Assembly: GCA_017420625.1 (NCBI GenBank)
Contig: JAFOIR010000437.1
Coordinates: 1 to 15,722, forward strand
Direction of reading: 5' to 3'
DNA from: Bacillota bacterium
Lineage (GTDB): Bacteria > Bacillota_A > Clostridia > Lachnospirales > Bianqueaceae
Length of the DNA: 15,722 bases
How positions within the stretch are numbered: the stretch's first letter is position 1; every line of letters starts with the position of its first letter. The notes beneath the pieces were generated by a model, which did not search any database, was not told the DNA's origin, and saw only the letters and a program-made list of their open reading frames with translations. Below, piece after piece: positions 1-7,094 of this stretch. The position numbers were made by a program, and so were the translations under genes.

Positions 1-573
1 CGGGATCCACGGATGCCGGCTCTCCGGCCGACGAATGGCCTTTTCGTCAATGGGATCTCCTTCTCTGGCAACCAGAACCACTTCTTCCTCAACAATCACT
101 GCCTCGTTCAGTTCCGACGGATGTACTCGGCTACTCAGAAGTGCCAGATCGATCTCCCCTTTTCTGACTCCATCCATCAATTCCTGATTGTTCCATTCAC
201 AGATCTCCAGCTGGACATGTGGGTAGGCTTCTGTGATCGCTTCATGAAGAAACGGTGTCAGATAAGAGGATCGGGAAGGTGTCACTCCGATACGAATCAA
301 ACCACGTTTTTCCTCTCCGACGGATCTAAGTGTGTTCATGCATTCTTCATGCAGGGCCACCATTTTGGATGCATAGTCATAAAACAACTCTCCTTCATAT
401 GTCATGACCATCTTGGCTCCCTTTTTTTCCAGTAACGGAACCCCGACTCTTTCCTCCAGATGTTTCAAATAGACAGAAAGAGAGGGCTGAGAAATGTACA
501 GTTTTTCAGCCGCCTTGGATATGTTCCCATTGTTTACAATAGTAATGAAATAACGATATTCCTTCAAATCCAT
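1..573 (-). CDS. LysR-type transcriptional regulator, N-terminal part (runs off left edge)
   Basis: DNA-binding regulator of the LysR family. The window holds the first 191 residues and the frame is still open at base 1; full LysR proteins are about 290-310 residues. Residues 1-60 form the winged helix-turn-helix, with the family signature around NISKAAEKLYISQPSLSVYLKHLE (residues 17-40, read in two parts: recognition helix at SQPSLSVYLKHLE). After a linker helix (about 61-88), the effector-binding domain starts at residues 91-98 (GLIRIGVT) and continues through IDLALLSSRV (141-150). The ATG at 573-571 is preceded by GGAGG (complement of 584-588) at 10-nt spacing, which fixes the start. LysR regulators usually control a divergent or nearby gene and themselves. 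The effector and target here are unknown. The plus-strand transporter 600 bp away is a possible target, but nothing proves it. Confidence 0.93.
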   Translation of the reverse strand, partial: MDLKEYRYFITIVNNGNISKAAEKLYISQPSLSVYLKHLEERVGVPLLEKKGAKMVMTYEGELFYDYASKMVALHEECMNTLRSVGEEKRGLIRIGVTPSRSSYLTPFLHEAITEAYPHVQLEICEWNNQELMDGVRKGEIDLALLSSRVHPSELNEAVIVEEEVVLVAREGDPIDEKAIRRPESRHPWIP

Positions 574-705
574 TCCAGTCTATCCTCCACTTCGAAGACT
601 ACTTCTATATTTTTACGATCCACGAGTCACTCTAAACTCTTTGTGAAATCCAAGTTTGCGAATATCATACACAAATACCAATTCTTTCTGTAGTATAACT
701 TATTC

Positions 706-714
706 ATTATAACA
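706..714 (-). promoter_or_regulatory. Extended -10 promoter for the LysR-type gene
   Basis: On the minus strand the sequence reads TGTTATAAT: a perfect TATAAT (complement of 706-711) with the TGn extension (714-712). No good -35 sits 17 bp upstream, and the TTGACA at 728-723 is only 11 bp away. An extended -10 promoter is therefore the best reading. Transcription would start near 699 and give a leader of about 125 nt before the ATG at 573. Confidence 0.6.
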
Positions 715-741
715 CGAAGCCTTGTCAATTTCGACCCTGTT

Positions 742-768
742 AGTTCAAGTTTTCATAAAACATGAACT
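742..768. promoter_or_regulatory. 27-bp palindrome, candidate operator for the LysR-type regulator
   Basis: The arms AGTTCA-a-GTTTT and AAAAC-a-TGAACT pair at 11 of 12 positions around a 3-nt centre at 754-756. The centre lies about 56 bp upstream of the predicted LysR-gene transcription start, close to where LysR proteins usually bind their own promoters. There is no U-tract, so a terminator is unlikely. Assignment as the operator is inference. Confidence 0.45.
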
Positions 769-857
769 ATATTTGCTCTCTTTCAATACTGTGTCCAAAT
801 GCCTGTACACCATCTCTTCGTCCGGTTGATAGGAATTAGAAGATCAGGTCATCGGAG

Positions 858-886
858 TTGAATGTTATTTCTAGAAAAGATATAAT
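858..886 (+). promoter_or_regulatory. Sigma-A promoter of the transporter leader
   Basis: TTGAAT at 858-863 and a perfect TATAAT at 881-886 are separated by exactly 17 bp, giving a predicted start near 893. It is oriented towards the GPH transporter at 1168 and produces a leader of about 275 nt containing a small ORF and a terminator-like hairpin. Confidence 0.65.
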
Positions 887-923
887 GAAATATATACTTT
901 TTCCGTATAGAAACGAGGTAACT

Positions 924-1007
924 ATGTCTCTTTTCAGTCGGTTGGTTTGTTTTGTGTTCAGAAAAGGGGATGCGGAGGAATGTGAGTTTTTCAGGGAGTT
1001 TATTTGA
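924..1007 (+). CDS. Possible 27-residue leader peptide
   Basis: A small ORF begins with ATG at 924, preceded by GAGG (915-918) at about 5-nt spacing. It lies about 30 nt downstream of a good promoter and ends at TGA 1005-1007. It encodes 27 residues, MSLFSRLVCFVFRKG followed by DAEECEFFREFI. It is rich in Phe (6), Glu and Arg and has no run of one regulatory amino acid. A terminator-like hairpin follows at 1081-1121. The protein is unrecognised. Position and ribosome site suggest it may be translated as a leader peptide, but chance cannot be excluded at this length. Confidence 0.35.
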   Translation: MSLFSRLVCFVFRKGDAEECEFFREFI

Positions 1008-1053
1008 TTTTACATGTGACAGTTTCTGACAAAAATCTGTCTAAAATCAAAGA

Positions 1054-1068
1054 TATCAAAAATTGATA
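1054..1068 (+). other. Small hairpin in the transporter leader
   Basis: TATCAA-AAA-TTGATA is a perfect 6-bp dyad with a 3-nt loop, just upstream of the terminator-like hairpin. It is AT-rich and weak alone, and could be part of a folding leader or an operator half. Confidence 0.25.
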
Positions 1069-1080
1069 CAGTTTCGCTCA

Positions 1081-1121
1081 AACGGGCAGTCTTTTGACAT
1101 TGTAAAGGGCTGTCCGTTTTT
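1081..1121 (+). terminator. Terminator-like hairpin upstream of the transporter (possible attenuator)
   Basis: AACGGGCAG (1081-1089) pairs with CTGTCCGTT (1110-1118), a 9-bp stem with one G-U pair. A 20-nt loop and then T's to 1121 follow. It lies between the promoter at 858-886 and the transporter start at 1168. It could stop a short RNA (about 893-1121) or act as a conditional attenuator of transporter expression. Confidence 0.5.
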
Positions 1122-1167
1122 CTATGATGAGATCAGGAAAGTTATATTCAGATTTGGAGGAAAAGTG

Positions 1168-2634
1168 ATGAAACAACAGAAAAAAGTCAGAGATCCGGAG
1201 CATATCGGCTTCAAGGAATGCTTTGGGACAACGACCCTTTCTTTCACCAACGCGCTGACCGGTGTGCTCATGTCGTCTATGTTGATGGTCTATATGACAG
1301 AGTATTCCGGGATCAGCTACGCCGCGCTGCTGGCCACGATCCTTTTGATGGCGGCTCGTGTGATCGACGCGGTGGACGACCCTATCCAGGGCTTTATCAT
1401 AGACAGTTCGAAGCGTACCAGGATAGGCAAGTATAAGCCCTTTTTCCTGATCAGCATTATCATGGAGGCGGTCGGAGCCATCGCGCTGTTTTCACTTCCC
1501 AGCTCCATGGCAAGCAGACCTGCGCTGATCATCGCATGGGTCATTGTGTTCTATCTCGTTTATGATATCGGCAGTTCGTTCTATAAGGATCTTCTCCTCT
1601 ACCGTACCATGTCCACCGATGAAAACCAGCGGACAAAACTGGTGGTCGGGCCAAGACTTATGTCCTTCCTCTGCGGTATTGTCGCGAACGTCGTGTTCAC
1701 CGCGGCGATCGTAGCGCTCAACGCGGCCGGCGTGAACTACCACGATGCCGCGGCCAGAGTCATTATGATCCTTGTTCTGGCCACGGTGGTGATCTCTCTT
1801 GTGGGCTGGTTCATGGTGAAGGAGAAGCATCATGTGGAGGAAGATCGCACCGAGAAGCTGAAGCTTCAGGATTTCTTCGATTTGTTCAAGGAAAACAAGG
1901 CGATGGTCATTTTTGCGCTCAAAGGCCTGTTTGCCGGCTTTATCTGGACCTTGATCTTCGCCACGCCGATTTATTACATTAAATGGGGCTTCTGTGCCGA
2001 TCTTAGCACGGGGATCGCGGACATGGATCTGTTCACCGTCTATAACGGGATCAGCGCCATCATCACCGTTGTGCCCATGGTTCTCGGGGCTCTTCTGGGC
2101 AGACCGCTTCTGAAGCTCTTTAAGGACCCTATCAAGATGACGTGTACGCTGCTGCTGATTCAGGCGGTAGGCGGCGCCATTCTGTTCATTGCTCAGATCA
2201 CAGGGCTTTTGCAGCACGCGCCCTGGCTGTTCTTCACGACCATGTTCATTATGGCGACCGGTGTGGGTACGGACTTTGTGCCGCAGACCTTTGTACAGAT
2301 GGAGGTCGTGGACTACGGTATCTACAAAACCGGGAAAGACCGCTCCGCCCTGACTACGGTGACCGACGGCTTTATCACAAAGATGCAGACAGCCTTTTCC
2401 ACAGCGATCGTAGGATTAGTGCTGACCGGGATAGGCTATACCGTAGAGGAGGGAAACCGCTTTGCCGGGGACGTCTCTCAGATCCCTACTATGCTGAACT
2501 GGTTTATTGTGATCATGGGCCTGGTTCCCGCCGTGCTGGGCGTCATTTCTGTCCTGATCTACCGGAAATATCCTGTCACCAACAAAATCCGCGGAGAAAT
2601 GAAAGCTTATTTTGACAGGCCGGTTGAGAAATAA
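1168..2634 (+). CDS. GPH-family (MelB-like) sugar:cation symporter
   Basis: Membrane carrier of 488 residues, the usual length for the glycoside-pentoside-hexuronide:cation symporter family of the major facilitator superfamily. It has about 12 hydrophobic segments. Residues 64-75 (RVIDAVDDPIQG), followed by IID and the basic stretch KRTRIGKYKP, match the family's loop after helix 2. D67 and D71 have the spacing of the cation-site aspartates of MelB (Asp55/Asp59). A second conserved stretch near residue 385 (GTDFVPQ...EVVDYGIYKTGK) is also typical of the family. The start is ATG 1168 behind GGAGG (1156-1160). An upstream TTG at 1063 would read through the terminator-like hairpin and is rejected. 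It probably imports the oligosaccharide or glycoside processed by the enzymes at 3730-9560. Its last 28 bases overlap the convergent AraC gene. The substrate is not readable from sequence. Confidence 0.93.
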   Translation: MKQQKKVRDPEHIGFKECFGTTTLSFTNALTGVLMSSMLMVYMTEYSGISYAALLATILLMAARVIDAVDDPIQGFIIDSSKRTRIGKYKPFFLISIIMEAVGAIALFSLPSSMASRPALIIAWVIVFYLVYDIGSSFYKDLLLYRTMSTDENQRTKLVVGPRLMSFLCGIVANVVFTAAIVALNAAGVNYHDAAARVIMILVLATVVISLVGWFMVKEKHHVEEDRTEKLKLQDFFDLFKENKAMVIFALKGLFAGFIWTLIFATPIYYIKWGFCADLSTGIADMDLFTVYNGISAIITVVPMVLGALLGRPLLKLFKDPIKMTCTLLLIQAVGGAILFIAQITGLLQHAPWLFFTTMFIMATGVGTDFVPQTFVQMEVVDYGIYKTGKDRSALTTVTDGFITKMQTAFSTAIVGLVLTGIGYTVEEGNRFAGDVSQIPTMLNWFIVIMGLVPAVLGVISVLIYRKYPVTNKIRGEMKAYFDRPVEK

Positions 2635-3650
2635 AGACAGCGGTATTCTGTAGGCGTCATCTGATACTCGCGCTCAAATACCTTATAAAACTGTGTACGG
2701 TTCTCATATCCCAGGGAAGACGCGATCCTGCTGACCGGAAGTTCGGATGTTTTTAGAAGCTGCGCCGCTTCGCGCACCTGCGCCTTCTGACAATACGCCT
2801 TCAGCGTATAACCGGTGTGATCCTTGATAATTCGTGACAGGTATTCACTGGAGTAATGCAGCTCCCTGGCCAGTTCCGCGCGGCGGATGTTGCCGTGGCG
2901 TTCCTCGATGAGCTTTTTCGCCTTTTCCAGAGTGATCAGTTCCCGGCCGTAACCCAGGGAAACGTATTCGGCTCGATACAGTTCCGGATTTTCCAGCGCC
3001 GCAAACAATCGAAGCAGCGATGAGTATACGTCGAATTGATAACCGACCCGCTTTTCACTGTAAGCTCGGATCAGCTCATCGGCGATCTGCGGGATGGCGT
3101 CTTCGCCCAGAAGCTGAAAATCCACATAGTCCCGCTTGCAGGCTGCCCGCTCGGACAGGTTTTCGCTGAAGAAGCGGCTGAGGATGCTTTTATAACCGAA
3201 GGGCTGAGCAAGTCCTTTCGGCCATTGCGTGATCAGGGAAGGGTCTATGCCTATATACAGGATATCGGCGGAGGCCATGTCAGTTTCCCGGTGCATGGTG
3301 CTTCGGTTCAGCAGGCACAGATTCCCCGCCGAGTAGCGTACTTCTTCATCTTCGATCATGACAGAGGCTTCTCCGCGCATGATGTACATCAGCTCGAAGA
3401 AATTGTGCTTGTGCATGTACGTTTCCTGGAATACACCGCTCTCGGCGGGGGTGTGCAGGCAGAAGGAACGCCTGTCCATATAGTTGGAAAAGAGGTATTC
3501 CTCCGGGGTGTGGATACTGGTCGCTACAGAGAGCTTGGAAAAATAATCCCGGTCGACGGTGTGATCACGCAGATAATTTACGATAGGCCCGCTCTCCTGC
3601 GCCCGGACTTCTTCTATGTCCCGGAAATATAGATGAATCACATTCTCCAT
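2607..3650 (-). CDS. AraC-family transcriptional regulator with cupin sensor domain
   Basis: Regulator of 347 residues. Residues about 78-122 form a cupin-like sensor core (MHKHNFFELMYIMRGE, then SAGNLCLLNRSTMHRE), the sugar-binding type of N-terminal domain. The C-terminal 100 residues carry the two AraC helix-turn-helix motifs: about 254-274 (RRAELARELHYSSEYLSRI) and about 304-325 (LPVSRIASSLGYENRTQFYK), ending in the family signature FEREYQMTPTEYR. ATG 3650 is chosen over GTG 3659 because AGGTG lies 6 nt before the ATG. The ribosome site AGAGGTGAAGG is tandemly duplicated. The gene lies between the transporter and the enzyme operon, convergent with the first and divergent from the second, so it is the likely local activator. 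It overlaps the 3' end of the transporter by 28 bp. Confidence 0.93.
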   Translation of the reverse strand: MENVIHLYFRDIEEVRAQESGPIVNYLRDHTVDRDYFSKLSVATSIHTPEEYLFSNYMDRRSFCLHTPAESGVFQETYMHKHNFFELMYIMRGEASVMIEDEEVRYSAGNLCLLNRSTMHRETDMASADILYIGIDPSLITQWPKGLAQPFGYKSILSRFFSENLSERAACKRDYVDFQLLGEDAIPQIADELIRAYSEKRVGYQFDVYSSLLRLFAALENPELYRAEYVSLGYGRELITLEKAKKLIEERHGNIRRAELARELHYSSEYLSRIIKDHTGYTLKAYCQKAQVREAAQLLKTSELPVSRIASSLGYENRTQFYKVFEREYQMTPTEYRCLYFSTGLSK

Positions 3651-3652
3651 AG

Positions 3653-3674
3653 CCTTCACCTCTCCTTCACCTCT
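3653..3674 (-). repeat. 11-bp tandem duplication at the AraC-gene ribosome binding site
   Basis: CCTTCACCTCT occurs twice head to tail (3653-3663 and 3664-3674). On the minus strand this duplicates the Shine-Dalgarno-like AGAGGTGAAGG. It makes two ribosome-binding options, one serving ATG 3650 and one too close to GTG 3659. Confidence 0.8.
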
Positions 3675-3685
3675 CCTTTTTTGTT

Positions 3686-3714
3686 ATTTTACCATACGGA
3701 AAGCTCGATGAAAA
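3686..3714 (-). promoter_or_regulatory. Promoter of the AraC-family gene
   Basis: On the minus strand TTTTCA (complement of 3709-3714) and TAAAAT (complement of 3686-3691) are spaced 17 bp, and TGG directly before TAAAAT gives an extended -10. It sits inside the 79-bp divergent gap. No comparable promoter is visible for the plus-strand enzyme operon, which fits activator-dependent transcription. Confidence 0.5.
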
Positions 3715-3729
3715 GAAAGGTTTTACGGT

Positions 3730-5193
3730 TTGAAACAACAGTGCTATAACCCCTATCTCCCCGGCTGGGAGTACATCCCGGACGCGGAGCCCCGGCTGTT
3801 TGACGGCAGGCTGTATGTCTTCGGAAGCCATGACCGCTTCGGAAGCAAGGACTACTGCGCAGGCGACTATGTGGCCTGGTCAGCCCCGGAAGACGATCTC
3901 AGCGACTGGCGCTACGAGGGCGTCATTTACCGGAAAGAGCAGACCCCGTGGAACCGGGATAAGAGATCCTATTACGCGCCGGACGTCGTTCGCGGGACAG
4001 ACAGGCGCTATTATCTGTATTATTCGGTGGCCAATTCTTCTGTCACTTCTGTCGCCGTGTGCGATACCCCGGCAGGAAAGTATACCTATCTGGGCGACGT
4101 ACAGCTCCCGGACGGAAGGGTCTACGGTTCCCGGGCGGAAGACTGGTTCGTATTTGATCCGGCGGTCCTGGTGGATGACGATGGCCGCGTCTATCTGTAT
4201 GTGGGGAGCGGACAGCCCTCCAACGGCCGTTTCGGCCATAAGGTCGTAGGCCTTTTCGTCATGGAACTGGAGCGGGATATGCTGACGATCAAGTCTGAGC
4301 CTACGATCCTTCTCCCGGCTGATTTCAACGCCAAAAAGTCCAACTATTGGGAGGGGCCGTCGATCCGTCACATCGGCTGCTGGTATTACCTGGTTTATCC
4401 TGCGACGAACATCACGGGCCTCAACTATGCCACGAGTCTTTTTCCCGACAAGGGCTTTATTCACCAGGGGCCGATCCACTCCTCGAGCGACATCGGATAC
4501 CGAGGCCGTAAGCTTATGGATGCTGCCTATCCTATGGGGAACAGCCACGGCGGTCTGGTCTGCGTCAAGGGACAGTGGTATATATTCGATCATCGCACCA
4601 CCAACGGTAAGTGGAAAAACCGGCAGGCGGTGGCGGAGCCAATCACGATCGCGCAGGACGGCAGGATCGCTATGGTGGAGTCCACGAGCTGTGGCCTGAA
4701 CGGTGGTCCGCTCAGCGGAAAAGGCTGTTATCCCGCGTCCATTGCCTGCTGTCTGCGCGGCGGAAGCGTTCTGGGCTTTCGTAACCCTATGGGCGGTCCT
4801 TTCGTCACCCAGGATGGACCGGACTACGAGCCTCCGGAGCCGGCGGATCGTCCCGTGACAGGCTGTACACAGGCGGATGCGCCGAGATCTCTGATCACTG
4901 AGATCCGGAACGGCTGTGTCATGGGCTATAAGTATTTCGATCTGACGAAAACCACAGGACTGGCTGTGACGGTACGCGGCGGGAAAGGCTATCTGGAGCT
5001 GCTGGGCGGAGAAGAAGGAAAAGCGATCGCGGAATTTATTCTCTCCCCCACCACCGACTGGACGACCTACCGCATCCTTTTCTCTCCCGATCAGCTGGCG
5101 GCCGCGGCTGACTGCCCGGTGAACCGCTGCCCTGTCTACCTGCGCTATCGGGGGAAGGACAAACTGGATCTATTGGATATTGCTTTTGTTTAA
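3730..5193 (+). CDS. Glycoside hydrolase family 43 enzyme with C-terminal CBM6-like domain
   Basis: Probable exo-acting arabinofuranosidase, xylosidase or related enzyme of 487 residues acting in the cytoplasm; there is no signal peptide. Residues 7-36 match the family start (NPYLPGWEYIPDAEPRLFDG, then YVFGSHD). The GH43 inverting site is visible: D18 as general base in IPDAEP, D143 as pKa modulator in VFDPAVL, and E208 as general acid in YWEGPS. A further conserved His lies in GNSHGGL (H273). From about residue 385 the chain (MGYKYFDL, then dW...YLRYRG.dklDLLDIAF) looks like a CBM6-type beta-sandwich, a common GH43 partner. The start is TTG 3730, because the protein begins as family members do and AAAGG lies 8 nt upstream. 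It is the first gene of the four-gene operon; only 20 bp separate it from the next. The precise sugar specificity is undecided. Confidence 0.9.
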   Translation: MKQQCYNPYLPGWEYIPDAEPRLFDGRLYVFGSHDRFGSKDYCAGDYVAWSAPEDDLSDWRYEGVIYRKEQTPWNRDKRSYYAPDVVRGTDRRYYLYYSVANSSVTSVAVCDTPAGKYTYLGDVQLPDGRVYGSRAEDWFVFDPAVLVDDDGRVYLYVGSGQPSNGRFGHKVVGLFVMELERDMLTIKSEPTILLPADFNAKKSNYWEGPSIRHIGCWYYLVYPATNITGLNYATSLFPDKGFIHQGPIHSSSDIGYRGRKLMDAAYPMGNSHGGLVCVKGQWYIFDHRTTNGKWKNRQAVAEPITIAQDGRIAMVESTSCGLNGGPLSGKGCYPASIACCLRGGSVLGFRNPMGGPFVTQDGPDYEPPEPADRPVTGCTQADAPRSLITEIRNGCVMGYKYFDLTKTTGLAVTVRGGKGYLELLGGEEGKAIAEFILSPTTDWTTYRILFSPDQLAAAADCPVNRCPVYLRYRGKDKLDLLDIAFV

Positions 5194-5213
5194 CATTCGA
5201 GAGGAGTAAAAAC

Positions 5214-6341
5214 ATGAACTGGACGACTATCTGGAGTCAGGCGGCGGCGCCGTCCTTTGCGATGGGCATGCTGCAGGGTAAGAAGAAAACCGTAGTGTTC
5301 CCGGTTTGCTCTCCGGTTTCCGGTGAGCGGGTCCGTCTGCGCTTTTCCAACATCTACGGAAAGAAACCTTATGTTATCGGCGCGGTCACGGTCCGGACCA
5401 AAGGGCAGCCTGTCCCCGTTTTATGCGGGGGAAAGAGCTCGTTCTCTATCCCGACGGGCGGATATACCTTCTCCGATCCGCTGGAGCTGCCAGTCGCAGC
5501 AGGCGATACGCTGGAGATCCGGCTTTTCTATGCCTCCAAGGCACAGGACAGCAACATGACCCTGGAGGAAGCCGTAGCTTATCCCGGTGATCATACGATG
5601 GACGAGATCCTGCCGGAAGTGAAAAAGGAGAGCTATAAGCAGCAGTACAACCTCTACGACGCGGTCGTTTCTCTGGATCGGGTCGAGGTCGAATCCGAGG
5701 AGAGCAGTAAGCTGATCGTTGCCTTCGGTGACAGTATCACGGCTATGAATCGCTGGATCAAACCGCTGCAAAAGCGTCTGTTTAAACGCTTTGGCGGGGA
5801 ATATGTCCTGCTGAATGCCGGGATCGGCGGTAACTGTCTGCTCTACCGGGTGCCCGGATTCATGGGCAGCTCTTACGGAGAAAAGGGCGTCGCCCGCTTT
5901 GAGAGGGACGTCCTTGGCTTTGACGGTCTTCATACTGTGATCCTGGCTCTGGGGTGCAACGATGTGGCATATTTCTCTAAGAAGACAGAGCAGACGATCT
6001 CTTTTGAGGCTTTCACGGCGGCTGTTCAGGATCTGTCCGGGCGCCTGAAAGAGCGCGGAGTCCGGCTGGTTGTTCAGACGCTCACACCGCGGGAGGGCTT
6101 TGTGAAAAAAGGGTATACGCCGGAGATGGAAGCTCTGCGCGTGAAGATCAATGCATGGATCCGAAGCTGCGGGCTGTTCGATTATGTATTTGATGCGGAT
6201 CATCTGCTGCGAGACGGGAAGGATCCGTCCCGGGTGGATGATCGTTATCACCAGGGCGATCACCTCCATCCCAATACGCTGGGCGGTGAGCGCATGGCAG
6301 ACGCCTATGATCTTTTGTCGCTTACCGGCGAGGAGTTCTAA
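5214..6341 (+). CDS. SGNH/GDSL-family hydrolase, probable carbohydrate esterase
   Basis: Predicted serine esterase of 375 residues, without signal peptide. Residues about 25-160 form a beta-sandwich (VRLRFSNIYG, LELPVAAGDTLEIRLFY) seen before the catalytic domain in XynE-like GDSL enzymes. The SGNH blocks follow in order: block I GDSIT with nucleophile S174, block II NAGIGGN (201-207), block III GCND with N249, and block V DHLHPN with D349 and H352. GAGGAG lies 8 nt before ATG 5214. Within the operon it probably removes acyl groups (for example acetyl) from imported oligosaccharides so that the GH43 and GH2 enzymes can act. This role is inferred from neighbours; the acyl group and sugar are unknown. 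The next gene begins directly after its stop codon. Confidence 0.88.
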   Translation: MNWTTIWSQAAAPSFAMGMLQGKKKTVVFPVCSPVSGERVRLRFSNIYGKKPYVIGAVTVRTKGQPVPVLCGGKSSFSIPTGGYTFSDPLELPVAAGDTLEIRLFYASKAQDSNMTLEEAVAYPGDHTMDEILPEVKKESYKQQYNLYDAVVSLDRVEVESEESSKLIVAFGDSITAMNRWIKPLQKRLFKRFGGEYVLLNAGIGGNCLLYRVPGFMGSSYGEKGVARFERDVLGFDGLHTVILALGCNDVAYFSKKTEQTISFEAFTAAVQDLSGRLKERGVRLVVQTLTPREGFVKKGYTPEMEALRVKINAWIRSCGLFDYVFDADHLLRDGKDPSRVDDRYHQGDHLHPNTLGGERMADAYDLLSLTGEEF

Positions 6342-7046
6342 ATGGGAAAGAAGTATTTTACGCTCAGCTTTGACGACGGTCTCGAGCAGGACAAGAGGAT
6401 CGTCACTTTGATGAAGCAATATGGGCTCAAGGGGACCTTTAATCTCAACTCCGGCCTGTTCGGGCGGCGCGGAGAGGTGATGGGGCTCGGCAGTTTTTCT
6501 TTTCGGGATTGCGAAGAGGGCGTCCGGCACCGCTGGCCTTTTTCCTATGTGCCGCATAACCGGATCCCGGAGGACGAGATCCTGCAGGTCTACGAAGGTA
6601 TGGAAATCGCCAGCCACGGTTTTCGCCATGAACCGCTGAAAAAACTCGATGAGCAGGGGCTGCGGGATTCGGTCGGCAAAGACAAGGAGTACCTGGAGCG
6701 CCTGACCGGAGATGCGGTCGTTGGCCACGCCTATGCCCAGGGCTCTGTTTCGCCGGCGGCAGAGGCCTATCTGAAGAGACTGGGCTACCTCTATGCCAGG
6801 GCGGTCTTTCCTTCCGGCAGCTTTGAATTCCCGGCGGATCCCCTGAACTTCCGTCCCTCTTCCTCGATGATCCTCGGTAACGCCATGACGCTGGTGGAGA
6901 GCTTCAAACAGGCGGAGGCGGACCGGGATCTGCTCCTATGCCTCTGGGGTCACGGCTATGAGATGGACTACGGAAAGGGGCAGGCTAGCTGGGACTCTCT
7001 GGAGCGCCTCTTTGACGCTGTCGCCGGACAGTCGGACATTATTTAA
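6342..7046 (+). CDS. Polysaccharide deacetylase-like protein (NodB/CE4 fold)
   Basis: Small cytoplasmic NodB-homology protein of 234 residues. Motif 1 is SFDDG (D11 catalytic base, D12 metal ligand). Motif 2 is SHGFRH (H92, H96 metal ligands). The region at 129-134 (HAYAQG) sits where motif 3 (RPPYG-like) is expected but lacks the Arg. LCLWGHGYEM near residue 204 supplies the late conserved His. ATG 6342 follows the TAA of the SGNH gene with no gap, and GAGGAG inside the end of that gene is its ribosome site, so the two are likely translationally coupled. It probably removes N- or O-acetyl groups from the same oligosaccharide, or acts as a related metal-dependent hydrolase. The weak motif 3 leaves substrate and activity open. 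Confidence 0.85.
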   Translation: MGKKYFTLSFDDGLEQDKRIVTLMKQYGLKGTFNLNSGLFGRRGEVMGLGSFSFRDCEEGVRHRWPFSYVPHNRIPEDEILQVYEGMEIASHGFRHEPLKKLDEQGLRDSVGKDKEYLERLTGDAVVGHAYAQGSVSPAAEAYLKRLGYLYARAVFPSGSFEFPADPLNFRPSSSMILGNAMTLVESFKQAEADRDLLLCLWGHGYEMDYGKGQASWDSLERLFDAVAGQSDII

Positions 7047-7094
7047 TGCACGAACAGCGAAGCGTTCCGTCATATCTAACAGGAGGGGAATCCT

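Noticed and set aside
723..728. TTGACA as the -35 of the LysR promoter
   Set aside because: It is a perfect hexamer, but only 11 bp from TATAAT, too close for sigma-A. The TGn extension is the better explanation.
1063..1167. N-terminal extension of the transporter starting at TTG 1063
   Set aside because: It lacks a ribosome site, runs through the hairpin at 1081-1121 and adds residues not expected in GPH transporters. ATG 1168 has a strong GGAGG.
1492..2217. Minus-strand frame of 241 codons inside the transporter
   Set aside because: It is a shadow of the transporter gene. Its composition is rich in Arg, His and Asp and has no family features or ribosome site.
5421..6728. Long minus-strand frame of 435 codons
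   Set aside because: It is antisense to the SGNH and deacetylase genes, which have complete catalytic motifs and ribosome sites. High GC in the third position opens this frame by chance.
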